NCBI GenBank assembly: GCA_903813345.2
Contig: CAIIXF020000012.1
Span: 2,891,318 to 2,955,317, forward strand
Source: Owenia fusiformis
Taxonomy: Eukaryota > Annelida > Polychaeta > Sabellida > Oweniidae
Direction of reading: 5' to 3'
DNA: 64,000 nt
Below the pieces are notes generated by a model. It worked only from the letters and a program-made list of their open reading frames with translations, did no database searches and was not told the origin of the DNA. Both the position numbers and the translations under genes were made by a program. Below are positions 1 to 11,088 of the stretch, in pieces (positions within the stretch are counted from its first letter, which is position 1; the number at the start of each line of letters is the position of its first letter).

Positions 1-254
1 TTTAAAAGAAGCTTCAGCAGGTGAGGAAAACTTATACCTCTTTTCATATTGTTGTATATTTTCTACATCTCTATATATAGTTGTACATTTTCTACTCTAT
101 ATACTATATACTTTTATATACTAGTACATTTTGTACATCTATTTTTTTTCATATAGCTCTACACCTCTTTTCACATAGTTGTACATTCCTTCACCTATTC
201 AAGTACTGTAGTAGTACATTACTTCACCTATGAGAAAATGAGAAACGACAAACG

Positions 255-540
255 ACGACATTTTTAACACAAACGTGTATCAGTGTCATATGTTTAAGAA
301 AATGTACATATTTGTGAATAAATAGTTCAGAAGACAACAGAATCGTCGAATTAATTCTCACTTAAGTTACAGTTTTTCGAAAAACAGTTAAGATCTGCAC
401 TTTTAACCCAAACCGTTCATGTAACTTAAGTGATGGATTAAATCAACGATTCTGTTGTCTTCTGAGCTATTTTTTTCGCAAACATGTACATTTTCTAAAA
501 CATATGACTCGATATACTTTTGTGAGAAAAAACGTCGTGA
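255..540. repeat. Foldback (hairpin) MITE-like element
   Basis: Two inverted arms of about 120 bp face each other. GAAGACAACAGAATCG near 331 is answered by CGATTCTGTTGTCTTC near 447. The pairing extends outwards through AAAATGTACAT and CATATG to CGACGACATT on the left against AACGTCGTG on the right. The core carries CTTAAGTTAC and GTAACTTAAG. No coding potential is visible. It lies in the intron before the eIF4H-like last exon. No clear target duplication was found, so the outer limits are approximate. Confidence 0.6.
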
Positions 541-1239
541 AGATTCTGCCTACAACACTTGAAATAAAGAAAAAAGAAAATCATACCTTCGACGTTCCGA
601 TATTTTGTTACAGAAATGACCAGAAAAATTAGACACTTTTTGACAAGTATTTTCACAGTCACTATCATGCTCTCTTGAATTTCTTAGTACCACATAACAT
701 TTACTCAATCTTTTTCATATTTTTGTACGTTGCTAACAACACTCTTGGGCTACTTTGTATGAATTTTCAGTGAATTTGGTTCATCAGTTGCCAAGAGAAA
801 ACTTGTCAAAAAATGTCTCATTTTTTTGGGACACCTGATATATATCATAGAATCTCTCTTAATTCCTTGAATGTGATCCAGAGGTATCATTATGAGTTCT
901 GACAGCAGGAATGTTATTATGTGAAAAGAGTTCCTCTAAACTTTAGTTTTAGTTCACAAACTATTCCGAGGTGGGTTTCTGAAGTGAAGTTTATTTACAA
1001 TCTGATAAGCTCATCTTGCCATGGCATGCCACATACTTTTTAAATGTACATTTAGGTGAATAGACTATAAAGGAGGTTTGATACAATATTTTACAAACAA
1101 AACACAAGCTATTTTGTAAAACTGGGGAGATTTTGATAAAAGAAATTGACTTCTGTCTGTTTCTTATTCAACCCGTGGTGACTACATTTAGATTTAACTT
1201 AGCCGAACTACATGAAGTGACTAATATTGAAGCATCGTT

Positions 1240-1290
1240 ATCATCTTTCAGAATCATTATTGCAATATCAAACTTAGATCTCGCTTAGTC
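1240..1290 (+). other. Decayed duplicate of the splice acceptor and start of the next exon
   Basis: The stretch TTTCAGAATCATTA followed by about 22 further bases resembles the real acceptor and first exon bases at 1333-1370 (about 75 percent by eye, one gap). Read in the same phase it soon meets TAG. It looks like a short local duplication of the exon edge about 100 bp upstream of the functional acceptor, and could act as a decoy acceptor. Confidence 0.4.
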
Positions 1291-1338
1291 AGACTAGATG
1301 GTATGACCTCACAGTGAAGTTTTGTTGTCATATTTCAG

Positions 1339-1547
1339 AATCATTAGCGCAACGTCCAAAATTAAAGCTCTTACCAAGGGGGTCAACAGCTACGGAAGGT
1401 CCAAAACCAAGTGCTTCAGATAGCGCTCCTCCAAATCGCAACACCAGTATATTTGGATCGGGGAAGCCACGTGATAAAATAGATGTGGATTTAAAACCAG
1501 AATCTAGACCATCAGAAAGAAAAACTAGCGAAAGTAGTAATCAATAG
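1339..1547 (+). CDS. EIF4H: Last coding exon of an eIF4H-like translation initiation factor
   Basis: An acceptor TCATATTTCAG ends at 1338. The exon reads in frame (two bases of a split codon, then about 69 codons) to TAG at 1545-1547. The peptide carries AQRPKLKLLPRG and, after a Ser/Pro/Asn-rich linker, SIFGSGKPRDK. This order and spacing matches the C-terminus of eIF4H (AQRPRLQLKPR, then IFGGARPRE in vertebrates), the RRM protein that stimulates eIF4A helicase during translation initiation. eIF4B has a related IFGGAKP motif, so it is the main alternative. The rest of the gene, including the RRM, must lie to the left of the window. The polar, charged tail is typical of this disordered region. 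Confidence 0.72.
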
Positions 1548-1648
1548 TTGCTACATATACTGTACATAGGTAAGGATAGTTGCTACATATACTGGTAAGG
1601 ATAGTTGCTACATATAAGGATAGTTGCTACATATACTGTACATAGGTC
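1545..1648. repeat. Short tandem repeat just after the eIF4H-like stop codon
   Basis: The motif AGGATAGTTGCTACATATA occurs four times in succession, with variable extensions such as CTGTACATAGGT. Units range from about 19 to 32 bp. It would lie in the 3' UTR of the gene and begins at its stop codon. Confidence 0.75.
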
Positions 1649-1842
1649 AGTCAGCATTAGTATTAGCACCATAAGGAGCCACTCCAGTGCATCTGTACTG
1701 TAGAAAGTCAAAATTTCATTTTGTTTTCGAAAAAATTGAAATCTTTTTTTTACCAAAAAATCACATTCTATGCCTGCATTGTTTCTCATTAATGTATCAA
1801 AAGTCAGATGTACATCACCACTGCCTCTATCTAACCCTACGC

Positions 1843-2535
1843 CTACTATCACACCAAACTAGTTTTCACTACGTTCTCGAATATGGGCTTAAACTGTTCA
1901 CGAACGGATTTGACGTACTTAGAACCGTTTCAGGTCTTTTAACAAACTTTATCAAAATACCCAAACGAGCAGGTCATCCAGAACTTAGAGCATGCTCAAA
2001 ATTTTCTGGTGACGTTTTTGGTGACATCATGTTCTGCAATCAGAACGAGTGACAACGTACTTAAGACGACCTGGACGCACTGGGGACACACTACAAACTG
2101 AACTGTCATACTTCAATCCTACTAGGGACATATCACGACATTGTGAAGTTAGACGTAAATTGCAGTCATGAGTACATCGTTTGTAGCTTATGAATGAATT
2201 AACAAAAATAGCTATCACACCAAACAAGTGTTCACTGCGTTCTGTAAAACATTGCAGAACTGGTTTTTAACTGTGTACGAACTGGATGAATGTAGCTACA
2301 ACGTTCTATGGTCTATTTACAAACTTCATGGACTTTCCCGGACAGGAATGTGATTTAGAATTTTGAATCAATTCAAAATTCAATGGCGACATGGGCATTC
2401 TGTTATCAGAACGTCTGACAACGTACTTCAAATGAGATGACCTAGTAGACCAGGAACTTGATTGCTGTACTTCAACCCTACTAAGACACATTATACGACG
2501 TGCAATGGATATCTGTTGCAATATGTGTGCACTGA
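1843..2535. repeat. Two degenerate tandem copies of a ~365-bp unit
   Basis: CTATCACACCAAACTAGT at about 1845 recurs as CTATCACACCAAACAAGT at about 2211. The following segments also match, for example TTTTCACTACGTTCT with GTTCACTGCGTTCT, GACAACGTACTT in both, and CTTCAATCCTACTA with CTTCAACCCTACTA. The copies are clearly diverged. No coding function is seen. Confidence 0.7.
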
Positions 2536-2539
2536 TATG

Positions 2540-4490
2540 GTGCAATCTAAACGAACTGGGAATGAGATGGACGTATTGAAGACTGTATATAAACGAAGTA
2601 GCTAATTATTTCAGACATATATCACGACAACAGCCAGATTTAGCCTGTTTTACAGCTTTTTCCTAAGACTGAAAAGAAGGGTTGAAAACTAGTTTGGTGG
2701 GATTAACGATTAAAAAATGTTTATTTTTTCTGTTCCAGATATTTAAAGCAATGGTGCATATAGCAACCTCGACCTGTAGATAGAACTTGTGGACTCTTCC
2801 CTGATTACAGTTACATGAGATTTATGCTCATTTTCTGTAAAGTTTAGAATCTAAATGATTTTCCTGCATTCTTGTGTTGAATATAGAAAATGAGTTTTCT
2901 TATCCTACCCCGTTTATCTCCAAAAGCCTGAATAATTTTGGGACCTTTTTGCATGTTTATGCTTTAAAGAAGATTTGATTTCAAGATTTAGTGAAGTGTA
3001 ATTCTATGAAAAGGCATGAATTTTGCATGAAATTTGAGACATACTGAACAAGGAATATAGATGTCACTACAAAACATCAATATCGATTCAGGCCTTGAAC
3101 AGGATTCATTTATGAGTATTCATTAAAAAGCTCATAATATTTGGACTTTATAAGAGACTAGTGCTGCTTAAAGTGATATTGAGATTTATACATCAAGAAT
3201 AATTCATTGTTTGAATTGCACAAATGTATTTATCACTGGAATCATGATTGTAAAAACATTCAACCACTTTTCTTCAAAGAATAAGAAACTTAATATAAGA
3301 AGTGGTAAAATACTTCTTATTCGAAGTGCTCATTGTATATAAACCCACGAAGTATCAAGTTGTCATCATAATTATGGTTGTCATAGAAACGTTAAATTTA
3401 TTGTTAAACAATGAATTTCTAGGTGATGAATTTTCAGATTTTATTGGCTTCTCATTGAATTTAATTTCACATATTTTTGTATTATACTTTTTGATTTATT
3501 TTGGTAATTTTAATTGATTCAGAATGATTTTTGATCTATCATGATACACGCACATCCCTTGTACATTGTACATACCCATATATATGTTAAAAATATTGCA
3601 GTTGAATTTTACAGTATAATATAACACAAAACATTAAATTGTGTGGTTTGATTCGGCAAATACCACCAATTAATGTAAAAATAAGAATTGGATAGATAAA
3701 AGACTTGTTCGATAGTACACATAATATATATGCATAAACTCATTTCTTTGTATTGTACTTCAGTATAAGAAAAACATACGCTTTACTTCAACATTAGAGG
3801 GAAAAAATGAGAAGTCAAGTTTAAACCAGTGACCATAGAAAGAGTCACACAGAGCTCATACTTAAACATTTGCTGTATACTGAGAGCTCACACTCGTAGA
3901 TTTTGCTGTAAATTATTAGCTTCTAGTTTAGAATATTAGGTAGGTCTTATGGTGGCTGGTTTATGTCTGTGTCACCAATGTTAACATGAGAAAGGTTCAT
4001 TTTTTAAGAGATCTCCCAATTCTTAATGTTTAACTTTAGAGGCATGTATCTTAGCTTTTTCGTAATTTTTATTATCAGCTTATTGAAAAACTATCCGAAA
4101 ATGCAATTTTGAATTATTTTTTTCATTTCTGAAAATTTATACATGCTTCCTGATTATATGATTTATTTTATATGTACAGGTTGTAACACAGTTGTGATAT
4201 TCACAATTGATGTGATCACCCTGTATATTGTCCAGCGTGTTCATACATTTAAAGCAATTGTACATAATCATTGTATATAATATTGTGCAAGTTATTGTAC
4301 ATATTGTATCAAGGGTTTTAAGTTGTATTATCATTTCCATATATATTTATATGTTATTCAAATAATCATTTGTGTGCTTGGTTGACATGTACGATGACTA
4401 TCAATGGAATATACGGAATAACTGTCGATGCAAACACCTTAAAGTTTGTAAATATACAGTCTCAAGTTATTGTTATTAAAGATTGGCATG
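2540..4490. other. AT-rich non-coding stretch
   Basis: About 1.9 kb of AT-rich sequence with short fortuitous open frames (for example at 3302-3517 + and 4137-4340 -) that look like low-complexity translations of AT-rich DNA and match no family I recognise. Splice-site context and codon texture do not suggest exons. I see nothing else here. Confidence 0.5.
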
Positions 4491-4494
4491 AAAT

Positions 4495-5325
4495 ATTGAG
4501 TGGAAGGTTTAGCCATGAACTTTAGTTAGGCGAGGCAAAAGTCAACAGATGAGGCCAATTTGGGCTAAATTGTGTATTACTACATGAGGACTTCATTCAC
4601 ACAGTTTAAGTTGAAAAATGTCTGAAAATTATATTTCTGTACAGTTTTGAGCAGAAAGTTTCTATTTGAAAAGGCTTAGCCAGGAACTAAAGTTAGGTGA
4701 AGCAAAAGTCAACAGATGAGGCTAATTTAGGCTAAATTGTGCATTACTACATTAGGACTTCATTCACACAGTTAAAGTTGAAAAAATGTCTGAAAATTAC
4801 ATATCTGTACAATTTTGAGCGGAAAGTTTCTATTTGGAAAGGTTTATCCAGGAACTTAAGTTAGGTGAAGCAAAAGTCACTGATGAGGCCAATTTAGGCT
4901 AAATTGTGCATTACTACATTAGGACTTCATTCACACAGTTAAAGTTGAAAAAATGTCTGAAAATTACATATCTGTACAATTTTGAGCGGAAAGTTTCTAT
5001 TTGGAAAGGTTTATCCAGGAACTTAAGTTAGGTGAAGCAAAAGTCAACAGATGAGGCCAATTTAGGCTAAATTGTGCATTACTACATTAGGACTTTATTC
5101 ACACAGTTAAAGTTGAAAAATGTCTGAAAATTATATTTCTGTACAGTTTTGAGCAGAAAGTTTCTATTTGAAAAGGCTTAGCCAGGAACTAAGTTAGACG
5201 AGGCAAAAATCAACAGATGAGGCCAATTTAGGCTAAATTGTGCATTACTACATTAGGATTTCATTCACACAGTTAAAGTTGATAAATGTTTGAGAATTAT
5301 ATTTCTGTACAATTTTGGTGATTGA
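4495..5325. repeat. Tandem satellite, ~167-bp unit, about five copies
   Basis: The block beginning TTAGGYGARGCAAAAGTCAA starts at about 4527, 4694, 4862, 5029 and 5195, which gives a period of 166-168 bp. Each unit also has GATGAGGCCAATTTAGGC, CATTCACACAGTT and GAGCRGAAAGTTTCTATTTG. Units 2 to 4 are nearly identical and the outer ones are more diverged, as expected for an array that expanded from its centre. A unit close to one nucleosome repeat is common in satellites. Confidence 0.9.
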
Positions 5326-7017
5326 TTGTCTCGCCAGCCTCATGCCTCACTACACCCATGGTTTGGTAGGGTACCACGAGGTTTAATGTAGTCCTCCTTT
5401 GCTTTGGTAATAACTGATCGATTCTCCTTATTGGCTGATTGCTCATCTGAATCAAACTGTTAATAGCGAAAATATGTCGCCATGACAAATAGGATTAAAT
5501 AGAATTATTTTCATGAATTGAATACTGTAAATGAGGTTTGTTGATCATTTTTTAAAATTAACAATCAAACGTGTATACAAATATCTGCACCCCATTTTTG
5601 AATTAGAATATAAGTTGTATTTAGAATTGTAAAATTATGAAATGGCAAATTGTAAACCGTTTTAGGTGGTGCAGGTCTGAGACTTGTTTAATGGATATTC
5701 CATGGTGTACATGTCATATCTTATTTGTAATTGTACAAAAGTTGGAGTGTATAAAACGTGTAGAATAAAATTAAAATATAACGTTGGAAATATACATGTC
5801 AAAGTTTTGTCTCTTATATGCCCCTCAATAAAGTTTATTGAATCTGTAACATCAAGGAGAACACATGATTATTAATTCCCTGGAATGGACTTTGGTTCTG
5901 CAAGAAGTGTTTTTAACTTTCAGTGCCTTTGACCCTCTTATTATGTCACCACCACAAGTGATGACATATGTCTCCTTTTTGTGGACTGTGTTTGGCGTTT
6001 TTTACAAATTCTTACAACCTCCAATATCTGGTTGTGATATCTTGTCACATTATGCGTTGACTTTCTTGCTATAGTGAAAACCTACCTATCGTGAACAGTT
6101 ATATCATGCTTAATAGAATTTAAAAGTTTCTAGTGGATATAGTACCTGAAAATTGGAAGAATATTTTAATTTTTCATGTTCTTCATTTTAATAGTTTATG
6201 AGGCTGTAACTTAATGATGTTTATAATTTCTAGACACTTAAATAGATGTCGTATCATTCTGTCAATACGTTTATCGATACTCAAAGTCGGCATCGTCTTG
6301 ACCTTAATGTTCACTGGCATGTAGCGATTATAGCGGTCCTGTCTTGGCTTATTGAATTGTTACGAAGTTACGTATGCGGTGCGGAAGTTAGAGAGCAAAT
6401 GACCATCATTTCAATGTAATAGTTTATGCAGGAAAATTGAGATTAGGCCATTGGAGTATTTGTTTCATGCATTTGTAAAACGTTACCCACTCATAGGTCA
6501 TACTTATCGTTAAACCAATAACTCAAATATATGCCCTTGTACACCGATCACCTGTTGAAATTAATACAGGCCGATTTCAACAAATGTAAACGGCGATATA
6601 TTTAAAATAGTATTCAAGCATGACCACGTCCCAACTTCTTTTGTTTTCTTTACAACTAAGCTATGACTGCAGTCTATTCAGTGTTGCGTATCGAACCTTG
6701 TTTATTATAAAAATAGTGCAACAACAAGCAGAATTCACACATTTACCTTATACTTATTCTCAACTGAAGACATTGAATTTATCTCTTAGGTTTTACATTA
6801 TAAATATCTTAACATGCAGAATACGAAAATAGAGGCTTAGGCCCAACTTTGTATGAATTTTATGAGAATAATCTGATTTTAGAGAAATGAAAAGAAAAAT
6901 GTCCACACACTACACAAAATATTTATGGTTCCCCGGGAATACGTATGTGCTGCTTGTATATTAGAATCGTATTCCAGTTACAGAAAGAAGTACATATCAT
7001 GCTAAACTATATACAAC
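5326..7017. other. Non-coding stretch with one polyadenylation-like signal
   Basis: Mostly AT-rich sequence without a convincing exon. A canonical AATAAA occurs at about 5829 on the + strand, but I could not tie it to a gene. Short open frames at 5684-5875, 5865-6074 and 6620-6832 match nothing I know. Confidence 0.4.
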
Positions 7018-7164
7018 AGTTATGCACTTGGAGGTTTTGGATACAGGGAATATCCCGAGGGATATATAATATGTCTTCCCTTGGTCCCTTCGGTCCCTCG
7101 GGAAGATATATTGTATATCCCTCGGGATATTCCCTGTATCCAAAACCTCCAATTGCATAACCCC
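7018..7164. repeat. Near-perfect foldback MITE
   Basis: Left arm GTTATGCACTTGGAGG, TTTTGGATACAGGGAATATC and CCGAGGGATAT pairs with the right arm ATATCCCTCGG, GATATTCCCTGTATCCAAAA and CCTCCAATTGCATAAC. The centre is GGTCCCTTCGGTCCC. A diverged relative lies at 15712-15855. The hairpin adjoins the 3' end of the LINE insertion. Confidence 0.85.
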
Positions 7165-7196
7165 TATATATTGGCCAAGGGATAATCCCAATATCC

Positions 7197-7202
7197 TGAC
7201 TA

Positions 7203-7208
<6 letters not shown>
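7197..7208. repeat. Candidate target-site duplication, 3' side of the LINE
   Basis: TGACTATATGAT directly abuts the poly-T (poly-A of the - strand element). The same 12 bases recur at 12340-12351. Confidence 0.6.
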
Positions 7209-7248
<40 letters not shown>

Positions 7249-7329
7249 TTTTTTTTTATTTCTCTATTCAAACAGTACAAGTACAATAATTAGAACAGTT
7301 CAGATATTTTTCACACCACCTCCATTCAT

Positions 7330-10300
7330 TCAGACATTTGCAACAGTCATACTTTTAAGTTCAGGTACATAATAAAACATATTTTTTTCAAATTGCGCCT
7401 CATACAAATTGGGATTCACTTCGTCGAACTCTTTAATAAAAATATAGTACTTAATTGCAAGGGTAAGTCTATTTGGTAAGATATTTTTCTTATTAGCTTG
7501 CCTTCCAAAAACCATGTCATGGGCGTTAAAATCGAAATCAACTTTAAATAAACGCTTTAAATTCCCTTTGATTGCTTCCAGAAATATTTGAATTCTTTTG
7601 CACTCCCAGAATTTGTGTTTTAACGTATCTCGAAAGGCACAATAGTTACATTTAGAGTCATTTTTAATGCCAATCTGCGCTAAAAAGGCATTTGTAGTGC
7701 AGATACCATGAAGTATTTTAAACTGAAGTTGTCGCGTTTTATTCTGTTTCGTACACATATAAGGCATTTTAAAATAATCGGTTCTCTTTAATTCACGATC
7801 ATGTTTGTCTTTATATAACGGTTCCAAGAACTTGGTTCCATTTAATATTGTTTGAATTGATTTAACCGTTATACTAGAGATTGTCACCTGTTTTTCACCA
7901 AGTTTCAAATACACGAGTTCTTCCTGTATGCTGGGTTCAAAGGTCGAACTTAAATCTGATTTCAATAGAAATTTCCAATCATTTGGTATAGCCGATATGA
8001 TTGAAAAATACTCAAGAAAGTTGATATTAATATTATACTTAGTCTTAAACTCATTGTACTGTAAAAAAGCCCCATTCTCGTTAAGAAGGTCATTAATATA
8101 AATGACCCCCTTTTCCATGACATGTTTGTACATCACCTCCTTATCATTAATTAGAATTGATTTGTTATTCCAAATGATTTCACCTTTAACCCCTGAACTG
8201 GTTCTAGGCGGCGACCTATTTCTTAATTCTGAATAGTTTCGAAGCAAATTCATATAAAAGGTAGGAACACTGTGTGCCAGAGTTTTAATATCATAATTAC
8301 ACTGCAACAAAAAACTCAGTCCTCCAAGACGCTTGAAATAAACTTGAGGAATAAGCTTCCAGTGACTAGTTCGTGTGTCAAGTAAACGTCTTAACCACAT
8401 TAATTTCAAGGCTTTCTCCATTGTGAACATATTAATCATTCTGAGACCCCCATCCTCAAAATCCCCTATTAAAGTATTTCGCTTAATTTTCTCACCCTTT
8501 CCTCCCCATAAAAAAGAATAGACTAGTCGTTGAGCCTTCGTCAAGATATCATCAGGCGTATTGGTCATTGTCATCGAGTATATTAGCTTCGACACTGCCT
8601 GGGACTTAATTATGAGTACCTTTCCATAAAAAGTAAGATCTCGCTTTGACCACAATATAAGAACCTTTTCAAGCATATTTAACTTTCTCTCAAAATTATC
8701 CGTGTTATTTGCATTTGTGTCATATGATATTTTTATCCCTAAAAGTCTACTTGGTATCTTTACCCATTTCAGACCAAAAAGGTTTATTTCATTATTATGA
8801 CGATCACTTCCAATATACATACACTCTGTTTTTTCTCTATTAATACATAAACCTGATATTAGTCTGAAATCTTCAAAGATGTCCAATGCTTTTTGTAATG
8901 ACGTTACGTCCTTAAGAGTCAACGTGGTATCATCTGCAAAAATCGCTAGTTTTTGACTTGACTCGCCAATGTCAACTCCCTGTACACCGTTGTCTTGTCT
9001 AATTTTTAAGGCTAGCATCTCTATAACAAGTAAAAAATTCAAGCAACTGATCGGGTCCCCCTGCCTGCATGAGCGCTTAACACTAAACCAGCCAGTCGAC
9101 ACGTTGTTGTTAAGGACGCAACTTTTAATATCATTATTAAACATCTTAACCCATCGGATCAGGTCATCTCCGAAGTTAAACACCCTTAGTACATGCTCAA
9201 TATAATCAAACTCGACACTGTCGTAGGCTTTGAGAAAATCCACCATACAAACGATTCCATGTATACCCCTCTTCTTGGTGTATTCCAAAAGATCCTCGAC
9301 ATAGCGAATATTTTCTCCGATAAACCTCCCTTCAATAAAAGCAGTTTGATCCGATCCAATAATTTTACCTAGAACAGCATTTATTCTCTGTGCTATTGAT
9401 TTGGATGCAATTTTATAATCAATATTTAGCAAAGTAATTGGTCGCCAATTTTTTAAATATTCTGAATCTTTTTCTCCCTTCGGTATAAGGGATATAACAC
9501 CTTGCCTTTGGCTCATTGAAAGAATACCCTTTTCAAATGCAAAATTGAATGAGTTAACTACGGATTCTTTAATGTCATCCCAAAAATGCTTGTACCATTC
9601 GGAGCTAAGACCGTCACTTCCGGGTGTTTTTCCATTTTTAAATCTCTTTAAGGCTCTAAAACATTCATCAGTTGTTAAGGTTCCCTCACATGATAATTGT
9701 TCATTATTATCTAATTTATCTATTTGTATTCCTTCATCAAAACGTCTAAATTTCTCACAATCTTTTAATGATTTCGATGAATATAGTTCTTCATAAAATG
9801 CTTTTATTTGATTAAGAATTTCAGTCTCATCCGTAACAATGGCTCCATCAACAATAAGTCTTGTAATGTGTTTTTTATTATGGTTAGATTTTTCCAAATT
9901 GAAAAAATACTGAGTACTTTTCTCCCCCTTTTCAACCCATTCAGCCCTTGAGCGTTGGATTGCCCCTTCAGCTTTATACTGATAAATGTCATTTAGCTTA
10001 GATTTTGCTTCATCGTATTTCCTACAGTTGTCTGCATTAAGATTATTTCCGTTGACCAGCTCACTGTCTAGATTCTCTAATAATTTAATTAGCTCTATCT
10101 CTTGCGCCCTAAGTGCCCTGGCCTTTTGCTTAGAAAACTCAATAGTTCGAACTTTAACTTTGTATTTTAGAAATTCCCACATTTGGATATTATCAAGGTC
10201 ATTATATTCTGTTTTAACATCTTTCACCAATTTCCTGATAATATTTTGATATTCTTCATTCTCAATCAGTTTATTATTAATTTTCCAAAAGCCAGGGCCT

Positions 10301-11088
10301 CGTTTATTATTTCCATTTGACATAGTGTCTAGTAATACACATTTGTGATCAGACTTAACCGATGGAGCTATCTTACAGAGGCTACTGTTACCCATATTTC
10401 TTTTTATGAACCACATATCTAACCTACTTTTGGAAAGAGAATTTCGCATGTCATCTTTTGCATAAGATTCATAGGTATATTGAATTTTTGTGGGGTTCTG
10501 ATGCCTCCATATATCAACGAGGTCATAAAATTTAACTAAATCCAGCAGCGCCCCACGAGATGCATCATTATTTTGAATATGTTCAACATTTTTTGAATAT
10601 CTGTCTAATCTATTATCCATAGTAACATTAAAATCTCCCCCTAGAATCAGATTTTCGTGTGAAAATTCTGTTGTTATAATTGCTGATACATGGTCGAAAA
10701 ACTCTTTCCTAACATTTTCATCATTTGGAGCATATATATTGCATAACGTGTAGTTTTTACCCTCACTTTGTATTTGAATGATGATGTATCTTCCTTCAGT
10801 GTCACTCAACTGTTTTATGATGGATATACGGTTATTTCCCAATAAAATAGCCACTCCCCGTTCATTTCGAAGTCTGCCATGAGAAAATATACACTTCCCT
10901 AACCCCCATTCATTTTCCCATCTCTTACTATCATCTACACTTGAATGCGTTTCTTGAAGGAATACAACATCATTCTTAAAACGTTTTACATATAAAAATA
11001 TAGATCTTCTCTTCGAGTCACTCCTAATGCCTCTTACATTAAGAGTGCATAATCTTAAATTTGTGTTTGGACCTTTAGTAGCAGCACA
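7330..11088 (-). CDS. LINE ORF2: APE-type endonuclease plus reverse transcriptase
   Basis: The frame is open for 1253 codons with no internal stop. The endonuclease starts at the upstream edge (TLNVRGIR, then FLQETHS). After it come CNIYAPN, LGGDFNV, SRLDMWF and SDHKCVLL, so all the usual APE catalytic blocks are present. The reverse transcriptase has the KNWRPITLLNIDYK block, motif A MVDFLKAYDSV, motif B CRQGDPIS and the catalytic IFADDT near residue 640 counted from 10854. Near the C-terminus CNYC, seven residues, H, four residues, C forms the zinc-knuckle-like motif typical of the L1/Tx1 clade. The protein would nick target DNA and copy its own RNA there. No AUG is available near the N-terminus: the frame opens after TAG at 11089-11091, and the first methionine-like start (10854) is GUG inside the endonuclease. 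Either the start is mutated or translation depends on the spacer. Clade placement is by motif only. Confidence 0.9.
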   Translation of the reverse strand, partial: CAATKGPNTNLRLCTLNVRGIRSDSKRRSIFLYVKRFKNDVVFLQETHSSVDDSKRWENEWGLGKCIFSHGRLRNERGVAILLGNNRISIIKQLSDTEGRYIIIQIQSEGKNYTLCNIYAPNDENVRKEFFDHVSAIITTEFSHENLILGGDFNVTMDNRLDRYSKNVEHIQNNDASRGALLDLVKFYDLVDIWRHQNPTKIQYTYESYAKDDMRNSLSKSRLDMWFIKRNMGNSSLCKIAPSVKSDHKCVLLDTMSNGNNKRGPGFWKINNKLIENEEYQNIIRKLVKDVKTEYNDLDNIQMWEFLKYKVKVRTIEFSKQKARALRAQEIELIKLLENLDSELVNGNNLNADNCRKYDEAKSKLNDIYQYKAEGAIQRSRAEWVEKGEKSTQYFFNLEKSNHNKKHITRLIVDGAIVTDETEILNQIKAFYEELYSSKSLKDCEKFRRFDEGIQIDKLDNNEQLSCEGTLTTDECFRALKRFKNGKTPGSDGLSSEWYKHFWDDIKESVVNSFNFAFEKGILSMSQRQGVISLIPKGEKDSEYLKNWRPITLLNIDYKIASKSIAQRINAVLGKIIGSDQTAFIEGRFIGENIRYVEDLLEYTKKRGIHGIVCMVDFLKAYDSVEFDYIEHVLRVFNFGDDLIRWVKMFNNDIKSCVLNNNVSTGWFSVKRSCRQGDPISCLNFLLVIEMLALKIRQDNGVQGVDIGESSQKLAIFADDTTLTLKDVTSLQKALDIFEDFRLISGLCINREKTECMYIGSDRHNNEINLFGLKWVKIPSRLLGIKISYDTNANNTDNFERKLNMLEKVLILWSKRDLTFYGKVLIIKSQAVSKLIYSMTMTNTPDDILTKAQRLVYSFLWGGKGEKIKRNTLIGDFEDGGLRMINMFTMEKALKLMWLRRLLDTRTSHWKLIPQVYFKRLGGLSFLLQCNYDIKTLAHSVPTFYMNLLRNYSELRNRSPPRTSSGVKGEIIWNNKSILINDKEVMYKHVMEKGVIYINDLLNENGAFLQYNEFKTKYNININFLEYFSIISAIPNDWKFLLKSDLSSTFEPSIQEELVYLKLGEKQVTISSITVKSIQTILNGTKFLEPLYKDKHDRELKRTDYFKMPYMCTKQNKTRQLQFKILHGICTTNAFLAQIGIKNDSKCNYCAFRDTLKHKFWECKRIQIFLEAIKGNLKRLFKVDFDFNAHDMVFGRQANKKNILPNRLTLAIKYYIFIKEFDEVNPNLYEAQFEKNMFYYVPELKSMTVANV

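Noticed and set aside
4495-5325. Regular repeats as a CRISPR array
   Set aside because: The whole 167-bp unit is conserved, with no unique spacers, and the genome is animal.
8969-10249. Several + strand frames opposite the LINE polymerase
   Set aside because: They are antisense shadows of the conserved - strand frame.
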